64,000 nt of DNA from Stromatinia cepivora. Its lineage: Eukaryota; Ascomycota; Leotiomycetes; Helotiales; Sclerotiniaceae. Positions 23,743 through 35,795 of this stretch are shown piece by piece. Position numbers and translations under genes: made by a program. The stretch's first letter is position 1; every line of letters begins with the position of its first letter. The notes below the pieces were generated by a model, which ran no database searches, had not been told where the DNA came from, and saw only the letters and a program-made list of their open reading frames with translations. The stretch covers positions 1,735,001-1,799,000 of the forward strand of contig RCTD01000004.1 in NCBI GenBank assembly GCA_014898415.1. Reading direction: 5' to 3'.

Positions 23743-26536
23743 ATTGGCATTTCGAATGCGTTTGTGCAATTCTTGAAGCAAAGGGGAAATTCATGGGCGG
23801 AATTATTTTTCTATGCTTAATCGGAGCTTTTTTTACCCCTCGCCGATTGGCTGCATGGGGTTCAAGGAAAATCAACAACAACAGCATTGGCGCACATTGA
23901 ATTTACTACTACTTGTTATTATTTATCATACTCAAGTATTAGCTTCATCCATTTCCGTGATATAATAGTTTCAAGCATTTTTGCCAAGCCTTGTACACTA
24001 TTACCGGTAACCTGCCCCTCATTAAGAAAAAGACGGTCGACGTCAATATCATAATGAATCGATGTTTAAGTTTCGAGTAATAAACGTAAAAGGATCATCA
24101 TATTTCCCATTTGCTTTCCGGTAGTTCCAGGTAAATGAAGTAGTTGGCGAAATGGTAGTGAAGTCGGGGAAGTATATTTATAGAGAGTCCATATCGAAAT
24201 TTGTCTGCTCGAAATGGTCGGTAAGAATGATAGGTGCGTCTAGATGTTGACGAATCAAGCGATGGGTTGGTGATAATTCAAAGGTAAGTGAATAGAACAA
24301 TATGAGTAGGTGTTAGATGTCAATAAGTGAAATCGCAGTGAAAGATTAACAGTGAATAAGGAGAAATGAGAGGGGCAATAGTTGGTGGGTTATAGCTGGG
24401 CGAGGAAGTAATGAATAGAGAATGAATTAGATGATATGAAGAAGACTTGAACGAGAATGAATGGTAGGAAAAAAGAAAGATCTAAAGGCAAATAAGAAGT
24501 GATGAATGAGAAGTGAATAGAGAACTTATGAATCGAGACATTAGTGACTGAGGTGGGAGTCAATGAATTAAATATATACACACGATGCTAGAAACCTCTT
24601 TTATTTGCTCTGTAACATTGAGTGTTCACCTCATCTAGAATAATGTACCTTTCGGTTCATATACTCTCGATATCGAAGCCCGCCTTGAGGGAATGAGCAG
24701 TCCCAAGTCATATCAATCCAGAGGAAAGCAATAAGTTGCTCCAATCCAAAGTATAATATGTCTGATGCTTTCATTTAAAACACTAGCTGGGCCGGTATAG
24801 ATATTCAAGGAATTCGTTTGAAGAGTGGAATGCTGTAAATACCTATCAGAGGTGTGAAGCTGGGTGAATGAGAGAGTGAGACGGGATGTATATTTTTTCC
24901 AATAGTATCCAACTCATACTGCTTACTGCCATTTCATCTCATCGACTACCAACAACTATCCTTAGCTAGCATTTCGATCAATCAACTTAGAGCCCTTGAA
25001 CCATTCCACATTGAAGTTTATGTTGCACATCTGTATTTTCTTCTTACAAGCCTCATCCTGACAAGTATGAAGAGTGTATCGCTCTCTCAACAGGTTAGAC
25101 TATGACTAGTTGAATTGCCAATGATGCCACTATTCACTCTGCGTGGGGATCCATATTCTTGTATATCTACCCCAGATATTGGTTTATGTTTACTCCCATT
25201 CTAGATCTTTTTGTTTATTTTCCTCCATCATAAGGGCATCATCACCATAAACACCCTATTGCTTTCAATTGAACCTTACCTTCATTGATGCGCCCCTCAC
25301 TTGCCAATATATTCATCAATTCGATGCAACAACACAATTGTTATAGCCATCCCCCCTCGGCCAAATTCACTGCATTCACACCTCCATTCCCTTCACCTCC
25401 TAGTGAATTATAACCCAAACCCCCCAAAAGAATCATAAAAATTCAACTCCCCACTCAATCCATTAGCCCACCACCCAAACCCCGCACTAACAAGCAAAAC
25501 CACTAGCCATTAGCCTCCCCTAGTGAATAAACGAGTCGTCTAGTCGAATCCAATTCAATCGTCATACCTAACCTAACCTAACACCAGATTTTTCACTCAA
25601 TCCCACACAAGAAAAAAAAAGTAAAAGAACACACAAACACACACACACACACACACAACAAACTCATCTATCTCAGCACCTAACTCACGCTCTCTCCCTT
25701 TCTCCTTTCTCTTTCTTGTATTCTCCCCAAATTTCATTTCGGGAATCATCGTCGCACTAGCAACTTCTGCTTTGCAACGAACACTTGTTCATTTCTCTCT
25801 TATATCCGCACATCATATCGTCATCCTCATCCTCATCAAACCCGCTCCAAAACCCGCCCTCCTCACCACCGGGCCCCTCCATTTTCGTCGTCTCCACTTC
25901 TTCTTTTTATTCATCATTCTCCTCCCATACCGTTAGAAAACTATACATACTTACGCCACATCGCATTGCATCATACCAAGGAAGAGAATATCTAAACGAA
26001 ACCAGACCAGGGTATCCAATGGTCCACACTGCGGGCTCAACAATGAAGGATTGTTGAGTATTCAAAAGCATTTTCAAAGCATTTGAATCATCCAAATTAT
26101 TCCAACGACCAGGCGCTGCACCCACCTGTCAACATACCTACCCATTTCCCACCTACCACATACCGCAACACACATCGACCATCCATCCTCTATCAAGATC
26201 AATTCAACTCACAAATGTATCATATAAAAAACAAAAATGTAGAGTGGGTAATTATCTGGTATTTATCTAAAATCCATCCCATCAACAGACGTCTCTGAGA
26301 TGATCTATCTAATCCACCAGAAAAGCGAGTCCTATCTAAAAATCCTTTCTCAGTCTCTCTCTCTTTGCACTAGCTATCCCACCAAAGAGCCAATATCGAC
26401 ACATCTTCTCCGTTCCTATGATAAAATTTGTTGGTATATTCAAGAACAAAGCTCCTCCACGATGTTCGATCCTCCGTGAGCAAGTGTGCGAGTAGTATGT
26501 TCGAGAGAAAAAAAAATAGAAGACAAAAGAGTACGA
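23743..26536. other. Intergenic, 2.8 kb, no gene recognised
   Basis: Between the MTO1 start and the stop of the Ran1-like kinase. It contains an (AC)n microsatellite at about 25637-25657 and pyrimidine-rich tracts near 25680-25730. Short frames lack protein-like composition. Confidence 0.5.
25637..25657. repeat. (AC)n microsatellite
   Basis: About ten AC dinucleotides in a row, preceded by an interrupted ACACAAAC stretch. Confidence 0.9.
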
Positions 26537-28465
26537 CTACAAGTGGAGGTCATGCCAACCTCCAACCCACTCCAAATCTCCGAGATCCGATTGCTTGTCC
26601 TTGCGCTTCTCCTGATAATGGTGGTCTCGGCCCTTGGCCCTCGCCCATGGACATTCTCTGCCCTTATCTTTGATAACAATGTTTGATTTAGTATCCCAAG
26701 CACTAGTACCGAATCCAGTGAAGCCTAATCCAACGTTTCGACGTGGAATATTTTGAGTCTTCCACGTATCCATACGTCTTTCAGTATCTGACGCTCCTGT
26801 GTATGCCCTTCTACGATCTCCAAGCGCAGACCACTTGTCAAAAGCGGTTCTCTTCGAGGGTGGTGAATAGCGAGGTGAGTGTTGTTGAGTGGGGTTGTCG
26901 TGGAAGAAGAAACCATCAGCCACCAAATCCTCATCAATGTCATTAGCTACTGTACGGCCAGCTGCTGCTCTTGGAATGTTGACAAATGAAGAGGTGTGAG
27001 GTTCCAATGGAGATCTAGTAGCCTTCTCCCCATCGGTCTTACTCTCGTGACTCCAAGTTCGCGAGTTTGCCATTTGGCGTGCTTTGAATTGACTGTCGAG
27101 CTCTTCTTCTTCTTCCATCTCTTCGTCCCAGAGATCACCCCAACTCTTGGATACCATGTCACTCTTCTTGCCAAAGACTGATGCCATAGATGGTAATGGG
27201 ATTGGCTTTGCCATGGCGATTGGTAGAGATCCAGAGATGGGAGTAAGACTGGCTTTTGGAGGACCAGGCTTCATATGGCGCCGGATGGCTAGAGATTGCA
27301 TCGAAGATCCAAGGGAAGAATCGAGGACTGATTCCATTGAAGGAGTTTGTTCTCCAATGGAGAACCAATCCTTCTTGCTTACTTCAGAGCCCGGGAAGAG
27401 GTCCTCGGAGTCATAATCCTCATCTGGAATGGCGGAGAGTTGACGGAATTGTTGAGGTGGACTAGCATGTAATGCCTTAGCCCATGGGAAGGAGGCACCC
27501 GCATCGATTTGAGGACTTTGAATAGAAGGCGTGCGCAATGGCTCACGGTTCGAGCTGGGAATGCCACGACGATCAGCAGAGCTGAAGTCATCGGCAAACT
27601 CATCAAATGTTGTGAAGCTGAGTACACGTTCGATAGCCTCGCGAGCGCCAGCAAGTGATCGCTTTCGAGGATCAAGACTCATACATTGAGCAATGACTTC
27701 ATATGTATCTTGTGACATTGTTGGGAAGACATCGAAGAGTGATTGCTTGTCTCGAGTGAAGTCGAGGAAGAGTGGATCGGCCTCTGTGGGTGTCGTGAAA
27801 GGGTTGCGAGAGAACAAGATGTTCAAAAGACAGATGCCAATGGCCCAGATATCGGCTTGCTCTGGGGAGTATCCCGCACCAGCAGAATCATATTGTTCTG
27901 GGGACATGTAGCGGTCACTTCCCACGGTAGTTTCGTATGACCACTTCTCCGAAGTTGCAAGGCCAAAGTCACCAAGCTTCATCTCCCCAGATTGAGTGAG
28001 GAAGATGTTTTCAGGCTTGATATCACGATGATACATGCCCTTGCTGTGAATGTATGCAACAGCATCGATAAGTTGTAGCATAAATTGACGGACATGTTCT
28101 GTTTCGAGTGGGCCAGTGCCGGTTCGAATAGCTTCGTAAAGATCACCCCGGGAGCAAAACTCTAAAACAATATACACATGGGCTTCGGTCTCGAAGGAAT
28201 GGATGAGGTTGACAATATTTGGGTGAGAGCCAAGTCGAGCATGGCAGGATAGCTCTTCCGAGTGCTCATCAATGGCAAATGATGAGTCGGCATCAGTCAT
28301 AGTGGCAGATTTCTTGGTTAAGCACTTGATAGCAACAATTTCGTTGGTAATTAGGTCCTTGGCCATGAAAACCATTCCGAATGAGCCATGGTTGAGGGGG
28401 GATATCGTTTCAAAACGTCCATCAAGGACGACACCGTCGTAAAACTTCTCTCTTAAGCACTCCAT
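26537..28465 (-). CDS. Serine/threonine protein kinase, Ran1/Pat1-Ksp1-like
   Basis: A single-exon, 642-residue kinase. The kinase domain is at residues 18-285: glycine loop LNHGSFGMV (24-32), catalytic lysine VAIK (K47), loop YHRDIKPEN (D148), DFG at 166-168 and APE equivalent SPEQY. After the domain come about 350 disordered residues with acidic patches (EDYDSEDLF, DEEMEEEEELDSQ) and Ser/Pro-rich segments. The domain order and the FDVFPTMSQDTYEV and MSLDPRKRSL blocks resemble fission yeast Ran1 (Pat1), which restrains meiosis, and budding yeast Ksp1, involved in TOR/PKA signalling. Which of the two is orthologous cannot be decided from sequence alone. A neighbouring overlapping frame reaching 28811 is leader sequence. 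Confidence 0.9.
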   Translation of the reverse strand: MECLREKFYDGVVLDGRFETISPLNHGSFGMVFMAKDLITNEIVAIKCLTKKSATMTDADSSFAIDEHSEELSCHARLGSHPNIVNLIHSFETEAHVYIVLEFCSRGDLYEAIRTGTGPLETEHVRQFMLQLIDAVAYIHSKGMYHRDIKPENIFLTQSGEMKLGDFGLATSEKWSYETTVGSDRYMSPEQYDSAGAGYSPEQADIWAIGICLLNILFSRNPFTTPTEADPLFLDFTRDKQSLFDVFPTMSQDTYEVIAQCMSLDPRKRSLAGAREAIERVLSFTTFDEFADDFSSADRRGIPSSNREPLRTPSIQSPQIDAGASFPWAKALHASPPQQFRQLSAIPDEDYDSEDLFPGSEVSKKDWFSIGEQTPSMESVLDSSLGSSMQSLAIRRHMKPGPPKASLTPISGSLPIAMAKPIPLPSMASVFGKKSDMVSKSWGDLWDEEMEEEEELDSQFKARQMANSRTWSHESKTDGEKATRSPLEPHTSSFVNIPRAAAGRTVANDIDEDLVADGFFFHDNPTQQHSPRYSPPSKRTAFDKWSALGDRRRAYTGASDTERRMDTWKTQNIPRRNVGLGFTGFGTSAWDTKSNIVIKDKGRECPWARAKGRDHHYQEKRKDKQSDLGDLEWVGGWHDLHL

Positions 28466-31400
28466 TGTTGCGATGAAGGGTTGAAGTAGTGAAGCGTGGT
28501 GTGAGAGAAAAAGTGAAGGTTGAATGGGAGTGAAGTGTGCAAATTAAATAAATAAACTTAAAAACAAAAATGCAGCTTTGAATACTGTTACAACCGAAAT
28601 GTTTTTGGGCCCTGAAAGGTAAAGAATCGAGAGATACAAGGTGGAATTCGTGAAAGCTTTTGTCTTCTCTAAACAAAGTTGATAGTGGCACAAGGAGAGC
28701 TATGCTCTTTGATGATTGTCGAAAGTCGGAGGGAATAAATGAGGTTGTAGTTCGATCTGAGTGGAGCAAGGCGATAAAAGGTATGTATGGGGAATAAAAA
28801 CAAACTCGCAACGCTATATAAATGTATCCTAACCGCCGAAAAAGGAAAATGAATAACTGGTGAATAACTCCGGATCGTAGAAGTAGGGTGTTCAGAGGCT
28901 CATATGGGTATTTCGAATACGCTTTGACAAAAGAAATTTGTTGAATTGTTCGTTAAATAGGACAAAGAAGGGACTTGAGGTCCGGTAAAAAAAAAAAGGA
29001 AAGAGTTGAAAATCGTTATGTTGACATAGGAGTCAGACGTTGAAAGAACGAGTGTCTGAGGTTTCGAAGATTCCTCGAATAGTACGAAGCAACGTACTAT
29101 GTGGTATGAAATATGATGTCGATTTGGTAGGTCGAATCGAGGAAGCAATGCACAATTGAACCTAATCAATTATGCAATATCGGATAGAGTGACGTGATGA
29201 TGTGGTAGGGCAGATGTGAGGGGTGAATACACAGATCTTGGAGTGATGATCTGCGAGTAGAAGACTTCGACAGCGTACGTATCACAGATCGAGGATGATC
29301 AAATTGGCTATCGTGATAAACGCTTAGATGTTGACCTGGAACTCATGTGTTTGATTTGATATGTTGATAGAACAAGGAAGTAGAAGATATGACTCTTCTT
29401 CTGCCAATGTTCGATGTTGTAGGTCGACGACAAGAGGAGTGCGTTGCGAAGTCAACGAGGAGAGGATGACGATTGATCAAGAGGTGGAAGAATGTGGTTG
29501 ACCTTTGATGAAGTTGATGATTACAACAAGATCTGCGAAGCTTTGTTGGATGTTCAGGAATGTGGTTTGTTGCTGGGCAGCAAGACAGTGTGACGCAGAA
29601 CAAGACAAGTGATGGTGGTTGTAGCTTTCAAAGGAATGGGCGTTGGAAAGGGATGAGTAGAGTTCGTTGGGAGTTTGGGAAGGGTATCTCGGTCGGGATT
29701 ATTTGGTGATGATAGGAAGTCGGAAGTATAAAGAAAGAGGAGAAGAGGTGAAAAGAGAGGAAGGGGGAGGAGGGAAGTTAACTGCGAACGACGATGATTG
29801 TAGCCAGTATGATCGTACGCATATGTGGAGTTGAAGGTATGAGGTGGTTGAATCGGCAGGTGGAAAGACGAAGAAGAGTAAGTAAGAGTAGGATGAGTCG
29901 AAGGCTAAGCGAAAGACCGGATTTGGTGTAGGGATATCGAGATGAGGTGTCTAATAAGTGTCTTCTTCGATTGCCAGGGGTGTCCAAGTAAGAGTGAGAA
30001 CCTTGCTAGATAAAATAAACCTTGGCTAGAACCCAGATGAGCCGTTAGCTAGATGTAGGTATGTAGAGCCAAGGCTATTTATTATAATTTATGTCTGAAC
30101 TTGACACGCAACTCTCATGAGTAAACGCTTGCAAAAATAAATAAACAAATCAAAATATAAATATAAATAAAAAGGGTTGAGGTATGAGGAATTGTGTGGC
30201 CGTGGGTCGTAAATAAAGAAATATTATAGGTTGGTCTGAGAGGTTGGTCTGAGAGGTGATGTGATGATGATTGTAAGATTACCAACGCAAATAATGGTAA
30301 AATATTATGATTTGTACCAACACAAGTATCTCTCCGTATACTTGTCTCCGTTCCCGTACTGCAAGAGGTTGTTGTCCTTCCTGTATGAATCCGCGGCAAA
30401 TGTTTATAGGAAAAGTCGCGGATCTTCTTTGTTGATGTGAGTACGAAATGTATGGATGTGTGTCAAGTAGTGTTGGGATAGTTAGTTACCCGTCTGGTTG
30501 GGGCCACGGATAAACAATATTCGAATAGGTTTGGGGGCCTTTGACTTGATTGACTATTATCGAGGATCGTGCGGTTCTAGTTTGGAGGTTTTGGAGAGTA
30601 ATCACTGTTCTAGGTTATTGATTCTAGTACATTCAGAAATACCCTCAAGTGACCAAAATCTCCAAATGGTATAAAGCATGCGATGATAGGAAAGTGAGAG
30701 AGAGAAGTGAGAAAAGGGAATGAATGATACTATATTAACATCAACAATTTCAAAGGGTTGCACTGTATTGTCATCATTTGTGCCTTTCATTATCTCATTG
30801 GAGTAAAAACCTCATCCTCATTTTTGAAAACAAACAAAGAAATGATTAGAAAAGGAAGTGGCCTTCCCCTCTCGTTGCCATGCATTCACCTTCATTCTCA
30901 CCCCACCCCAGATGGATGCACACGCTCAAGCCTCAAAGCTTCCCAGTCTAGTTATCGTACTCGTACCTACCTAGCGAACTAGTAGTTTTCAACCAGTCAT
31001 TTATTAGATCCACGAATATACAACTTGCTCTCTTTTCTTTCAAGACTAACAACATTCAAAGCTTCTAATAAATTTCACAAGTTGCTTGACCGTCTCCGGT
31101 ATAATATGACTCAAAGGAGTCAAAGGAAACAAAAACCCATGACATTCCATTTACAAAATATTGATAAGAGCAGCGATGAATAATATTTCAGTCATCAAGT
31201 ACTATCCAATCATTCTAAGATGATTTGAGACATTTCATCACTAATGTATTGCCGCTCTTGTAGAGTTCCATTCGATTCTTCTCTTTAAAACCGCGTCATG
31301 GAATTATTATTGGTTGCTAATATTAATGCTAAAACCAATCTTACCTTTATGCAAGCCCCCTAAGAAAATGCATGCATTGATTGCATTACCGTCGTCTTCC

Positions 31401-34110
31401 CACACCATTTCAGGATAGCTAAACCAATAATCTGAAAGCATTTCAATGAAAGAGAGGAAACTTTACCGCTTTTTACTGTGTCTTCTTTGGCGCTCTCAGT
31501 GCTCTCTATGCCTACGCCCTCAAGCTGGGGAAGATACCGTTACCGTTGCTTGGGTAAGTTCTGGCCTTATTAGATAGATTTATCAATGAACTTTTACTAG
31601 GGATGGCGAATCTGGCGAGTGCATCATGGCTACGGTGGGTATTTGCGTCTCCGGAGTCCGTGGTACCTACTAGGAAGTTCTAGAGAGGTCAAGTATGTAT
31701 GAGAAGGTTATGTCGGCGATAGTGAAGTTGAATTTAAATACTTTTACGGTTTTCCCGAAAGCTTACGAAGGAGATGGACATCTGGACTCTCAAGGATGAA
31801 GCCCAAATGACTAAAATTCGTTGAGGATTCTCGAAGGAATGATCAATGACTTCCAAATAACTACAAGGATACATTGTCATCAGTCATCAATTCATGTTAA
31901 TGTTACAACGGTAGCCGTACCCGTATTTGATCTGATACTCTTGCCCACGTTCCTTGGGGTCTCTCGCCCCATGGAATTGTGCTTGAAACAGTAATAATAA
32001 TCATAAAGAACACATAATACAGAACCAAATTCGCAATCGTTCTCAATGACACATCGTAATTTTATATAATGAGAGGACAGATAATTCAGATTGATTGGAT
32101 TATGAAGCTTAGTAACCAGTTCGATAACTACTCTACTGGACTCGACTACTACCTATACTACTACTCACCCAGCCTCAAAATGATTTCTGATCTTCTTTAT
32201 GATACAGTGGGACTACCGCTGCTTCCGAAAAGCCCAAAATGGGTTTGACTTACCTTTTAGATCCAGGTCGTGTGACCACCTATCTGGAAGGACAAAGAAT
32301 TATTTTAAGCCACTTATTGGCATTGAGAAAAATAGATCAAGATTGAAGAGGCGAAAGAACTTGGCCCAGCCTCTCTCTCTCTCTTCTTTTCTTTCATCAT
32401 CCGGTAGATCATTGTAGTCACATCAAATCATTTGATATGGTGTTACACGTATACATTTCTAAAATAACCATCCACATACTTTTCATCACTGCACGCAAGG
32501 TTTCCAGATTCTTTGCTCATATTGCGCATTTCTTAATTAGTTGTAGGACATTCCGAAGTCGCTTTCAAGCCTTATCACGTTCGACAAAGGGGGGGAGATG
32601 ATGGATTAATTTGACATTTTTGGCGTAATGCGTGGAAAGTCACCCCATTGCTCAGTATTTGAAGCACAAGACAACATTTTGTAACAACGGATTGGTCTTT
32701 GTTATTGTTGCATGGCATCATTGGCATGTTTTCACATCAGTACTGAGTGACCTTTCTTCAATATTTACGGAGGTCTCCGATTACACTTCACTTCACTTCA
32801 CTTCCCCGCCTTATATGAGACCAATTCAAGACGACTCTTGGATCTTGACTTGTTTACTTGCTCGAATCCAGACCACATCATTCCCGTAAATGTAAATCAA
32901 CATGACTCTCCCAAGCAAATCAGCAGACTCAAGAATCCACAGCATCTTGCTTGTTAAACTGCATCGCTTGAAGATCCCCTTCTTCTTTTCACTTGGAACT
33001 CACTGATCTTGAAACTCGCGCTTATGTACTGCTTGTTGTACTCCATAATTCGGATGTTTATGCATCAAATTGATACACATACCTTTCCCACATCTCCTCT
33101 ATTCCCAGCTGTCCTGTAATGCTGCAGCGGTAGTCGTTCATTATTCGCAGGAAAGCAAAGCATGGCTACCCTGAATATGTAGGGATGTCACAAATATATT
33201 AATACACATCATTTATTGTCGTCGTGGGGTAATTTGATGGGTCGCACAGCCGATTAGCTTGGATGCTTTTTGCTCCTTGGAGTCAAACTGTTTGCTCACT
33301 CACTATCGAGTCCTCAAATCGTAGAGGTAAATTGTTTCATTAGAAACTACCTGGGATGTAATCTATTCTTGAGGGCATCATTATAATATATTATCCTTAA
33401 TGAAAAGCACATCTTCATTTAACCTATCATGCATGAGTCATCCACCTGCTCCCTCAACTTGCCGACTGGTTAATCGTAGGCGAGCGCCCTGTGTTCTTAC
33501 TGCACGAAATGAATTACCGTTTGCTTCAAGAAACGTATGATCGACGACCACCCTTTCCGGTGTCTCCATATCTAACTAAAGTATCATCCATTCGGGATAT
33601 CATGCCCATCAAAATATCCCGAAACTCTTCCTCAGATATAGTATGATCTACTTGATAAGCTCATCTATTAACATTTCTCCCAGCAAACCGAAATCCACAA
33701 TTGAATCTCGCATATTTTATGATGCTTCATCAATTGGGAATGAGAACATTTGATAACGGAGTCCATTGATTGGATCTTCATTTGGCATTGAAACATCTAA
33801 TTTGTTCGAAATACAATTACAGCATGGTTTGAAACAATTGAGCGGGTAATTAAGTAATTAAGCAAGTGTATGTATGTCTCGTGAATTGTTTGCTGGATGA
33901 GTAAATACTAAATACGTATGAATACACAGGAATGTACAAATCTAATTCATAACATCCATATATATGATGTGTTATGACATCAAAAGAGGAAGATCAATTT
34001 GTTATCTCTACTGTTAAATCAAGGTTCGAAGCTCCAAACTCAATATTGTGACTTCCCCATTCTCGAGCATCATAAAGCTCTCAGCTGAGATAACAGATAG
34101 CAGATAGCAG

Positions 34111-34183
34111 TTATCATCATTATCGTTATCATTATCATTATCATTATCGCTATCACTTATCTCTTATCTCTTATCTCTTATCC
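34111..34183. repeat. Degenerate TTATC/ATTATC microsatellite
   Basis: Tandem TTATCA/TTATC units with a few substitutions, ending in three TTATCTC copies before a C run. Confidence 0.85.
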
Positions 34184-34260
34184 CCCCCCACAAAATATAC
34201 TAACTAACTTTTTGGCTGTCCACTGCTGTTTTCCCAATTTTCCCAATTATCACCCATCCC

Positions 34261-34288
34261 ATCACATCACATCACATCACATCACATC
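34261..34288. repeat. (ATCAC)n pentanucleotide repeat
   Basis: Five to six tandem ATCAC units directly visible. Confidence 0.9.
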
Positions 34289-35795
34289 TAGTTTGTCCCA
34301 GTATTCCTCCCCTTCCCCACAGATTGAGCCGATGGCGGCATTCGGATACTGGTTCGAGAAACGGAGATGAGGTAACATTTGAGGGAATACTGGAAAGTAA
34401 GATGGTACCTGTCATCACGATAACTTCAATCCTTCTGTATGAGGGAGAAAGCAGCGGTGGGGAATTCTTGTATGAATATTCTTTAAAGCGGGATCCTTCG
34501 AATTGGAGATGTTGAGTTGAATACGAGGAGAAACTTATATCGAAAGCTTCAGAGAACAAACCACCAGTGAATCTATATTTCGTTGAACAATCTATGCCAC
34601 CTACCTATTTTTCTCTCTTTCCCTGAACCAAGGGACTATCACTGAAAGGTTTTCTACCAAAACCTCACTATCTATATCTGAAATATATCGATCGATATTA
34701 CTTGATATATATATCCCATTCTCAGAGTAATCGAATCAACGAAACCTATCTACCTATCCAATTACAAAACTATCGTCATCAACCTCTCTGAAACTCATCA
34801 TAGCTTTATCGACACATTGAAGATCCAAATGGGTCTGGACATCAATCGGTATTCTTACTCGTCTCGTACATATGTACCTACCTAGTATGTAGCATGCATA
34901 TGCATCACGGGAAACCAAGGATATGTACATGTCTCCAACGTGAGAGTGAGTCCCTGAGTATAATAAACCAACAAGATACTTTTTGAGTGGACCCGCGGTT
35001 AGAAATGCTCAGATGCTCTGAAACTTGTTCTACGGTGAATTCGAATAATGTTGGGGACTGTCTCAAGCACTGCGTGGAGCAGTAAAGGGTCTTATTCACA
35101 TCATCTTTTCGTTTTTGGTAAGTGGGGGTGGGGTGTATCTCAATTCAAACAAAATGTAAATGTGATCAAATCCAAGCAATCCAAGCAGGTCGCTGTCTCT
35201 GCCCATTCACCCTTTGTGATTTATATCTTCACCGCCATCATAATTTGATAAGTTTCGTTTCTCAACTAACTCACTTAACTCACTTGCCCATGCTCGCCAC
35301 CAAATCCGGAACATTATCAACAGAACACAGAACACGTTCCGCGTACCTACATGTACCCAACCATATCTGTGGTCCTCTCTCCGAATTTGTTTTGCGAGCC
35401 CCCTGCCTACTTATTCCTGCATGAAGCCTTCATGAGTAGGCTTGCATCTTGCATGAACAGCCTGAATTCATACATACGAATTACGAACCAAGCTTTGGCC
35501 TGAGGATACTGTACCGTGTATGGGGTAGTAATTTGATTTCTGCTTGGTCAGTATATCGACGAATTAAATTCTTACATCAAATATCGACGCTACCGCAGGA
35601 ATAAGAACGGAACGTGCGATTCCCTGTGAGTAGTCTCGTGCATCCACGCATTGCCTAAATCCTTACCACAACATTCAAGATTACGCAAGAAGCTCACCAC
35701 TATCTTTCTTCGACCTCGGGATTAAGATATTGATACTGCTGTTATCGAGGAAGAGAAAAGAGGAAATAATCTAGAAGGATTCCCGTATTGACGAA

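Larger units (their letters stand above)
28466..35795. other. 7.3 kb gene-poor region upstream of the kinase and UTR4
   Basis: Both flanking genes point away from this stretch, so it holds their promoters and leaders. I found no frame with family resemblance. In the kinase sense, 28466-30400 is rich in C/T with many short upstream frames, compatible with a long transcript leader. Microsatellites occur at 34111-34183 and 34261-34288. A possible spliced fragment at 31450-31675 is described under findings. No tRNA was recognised. Confidence 0.5.

Noticed and set aside
28422..28811. 129-codon frame overlapping the kinase start
   Set aside because: Out of frame with the kinase and low in protein-like character; it is leader sequence.
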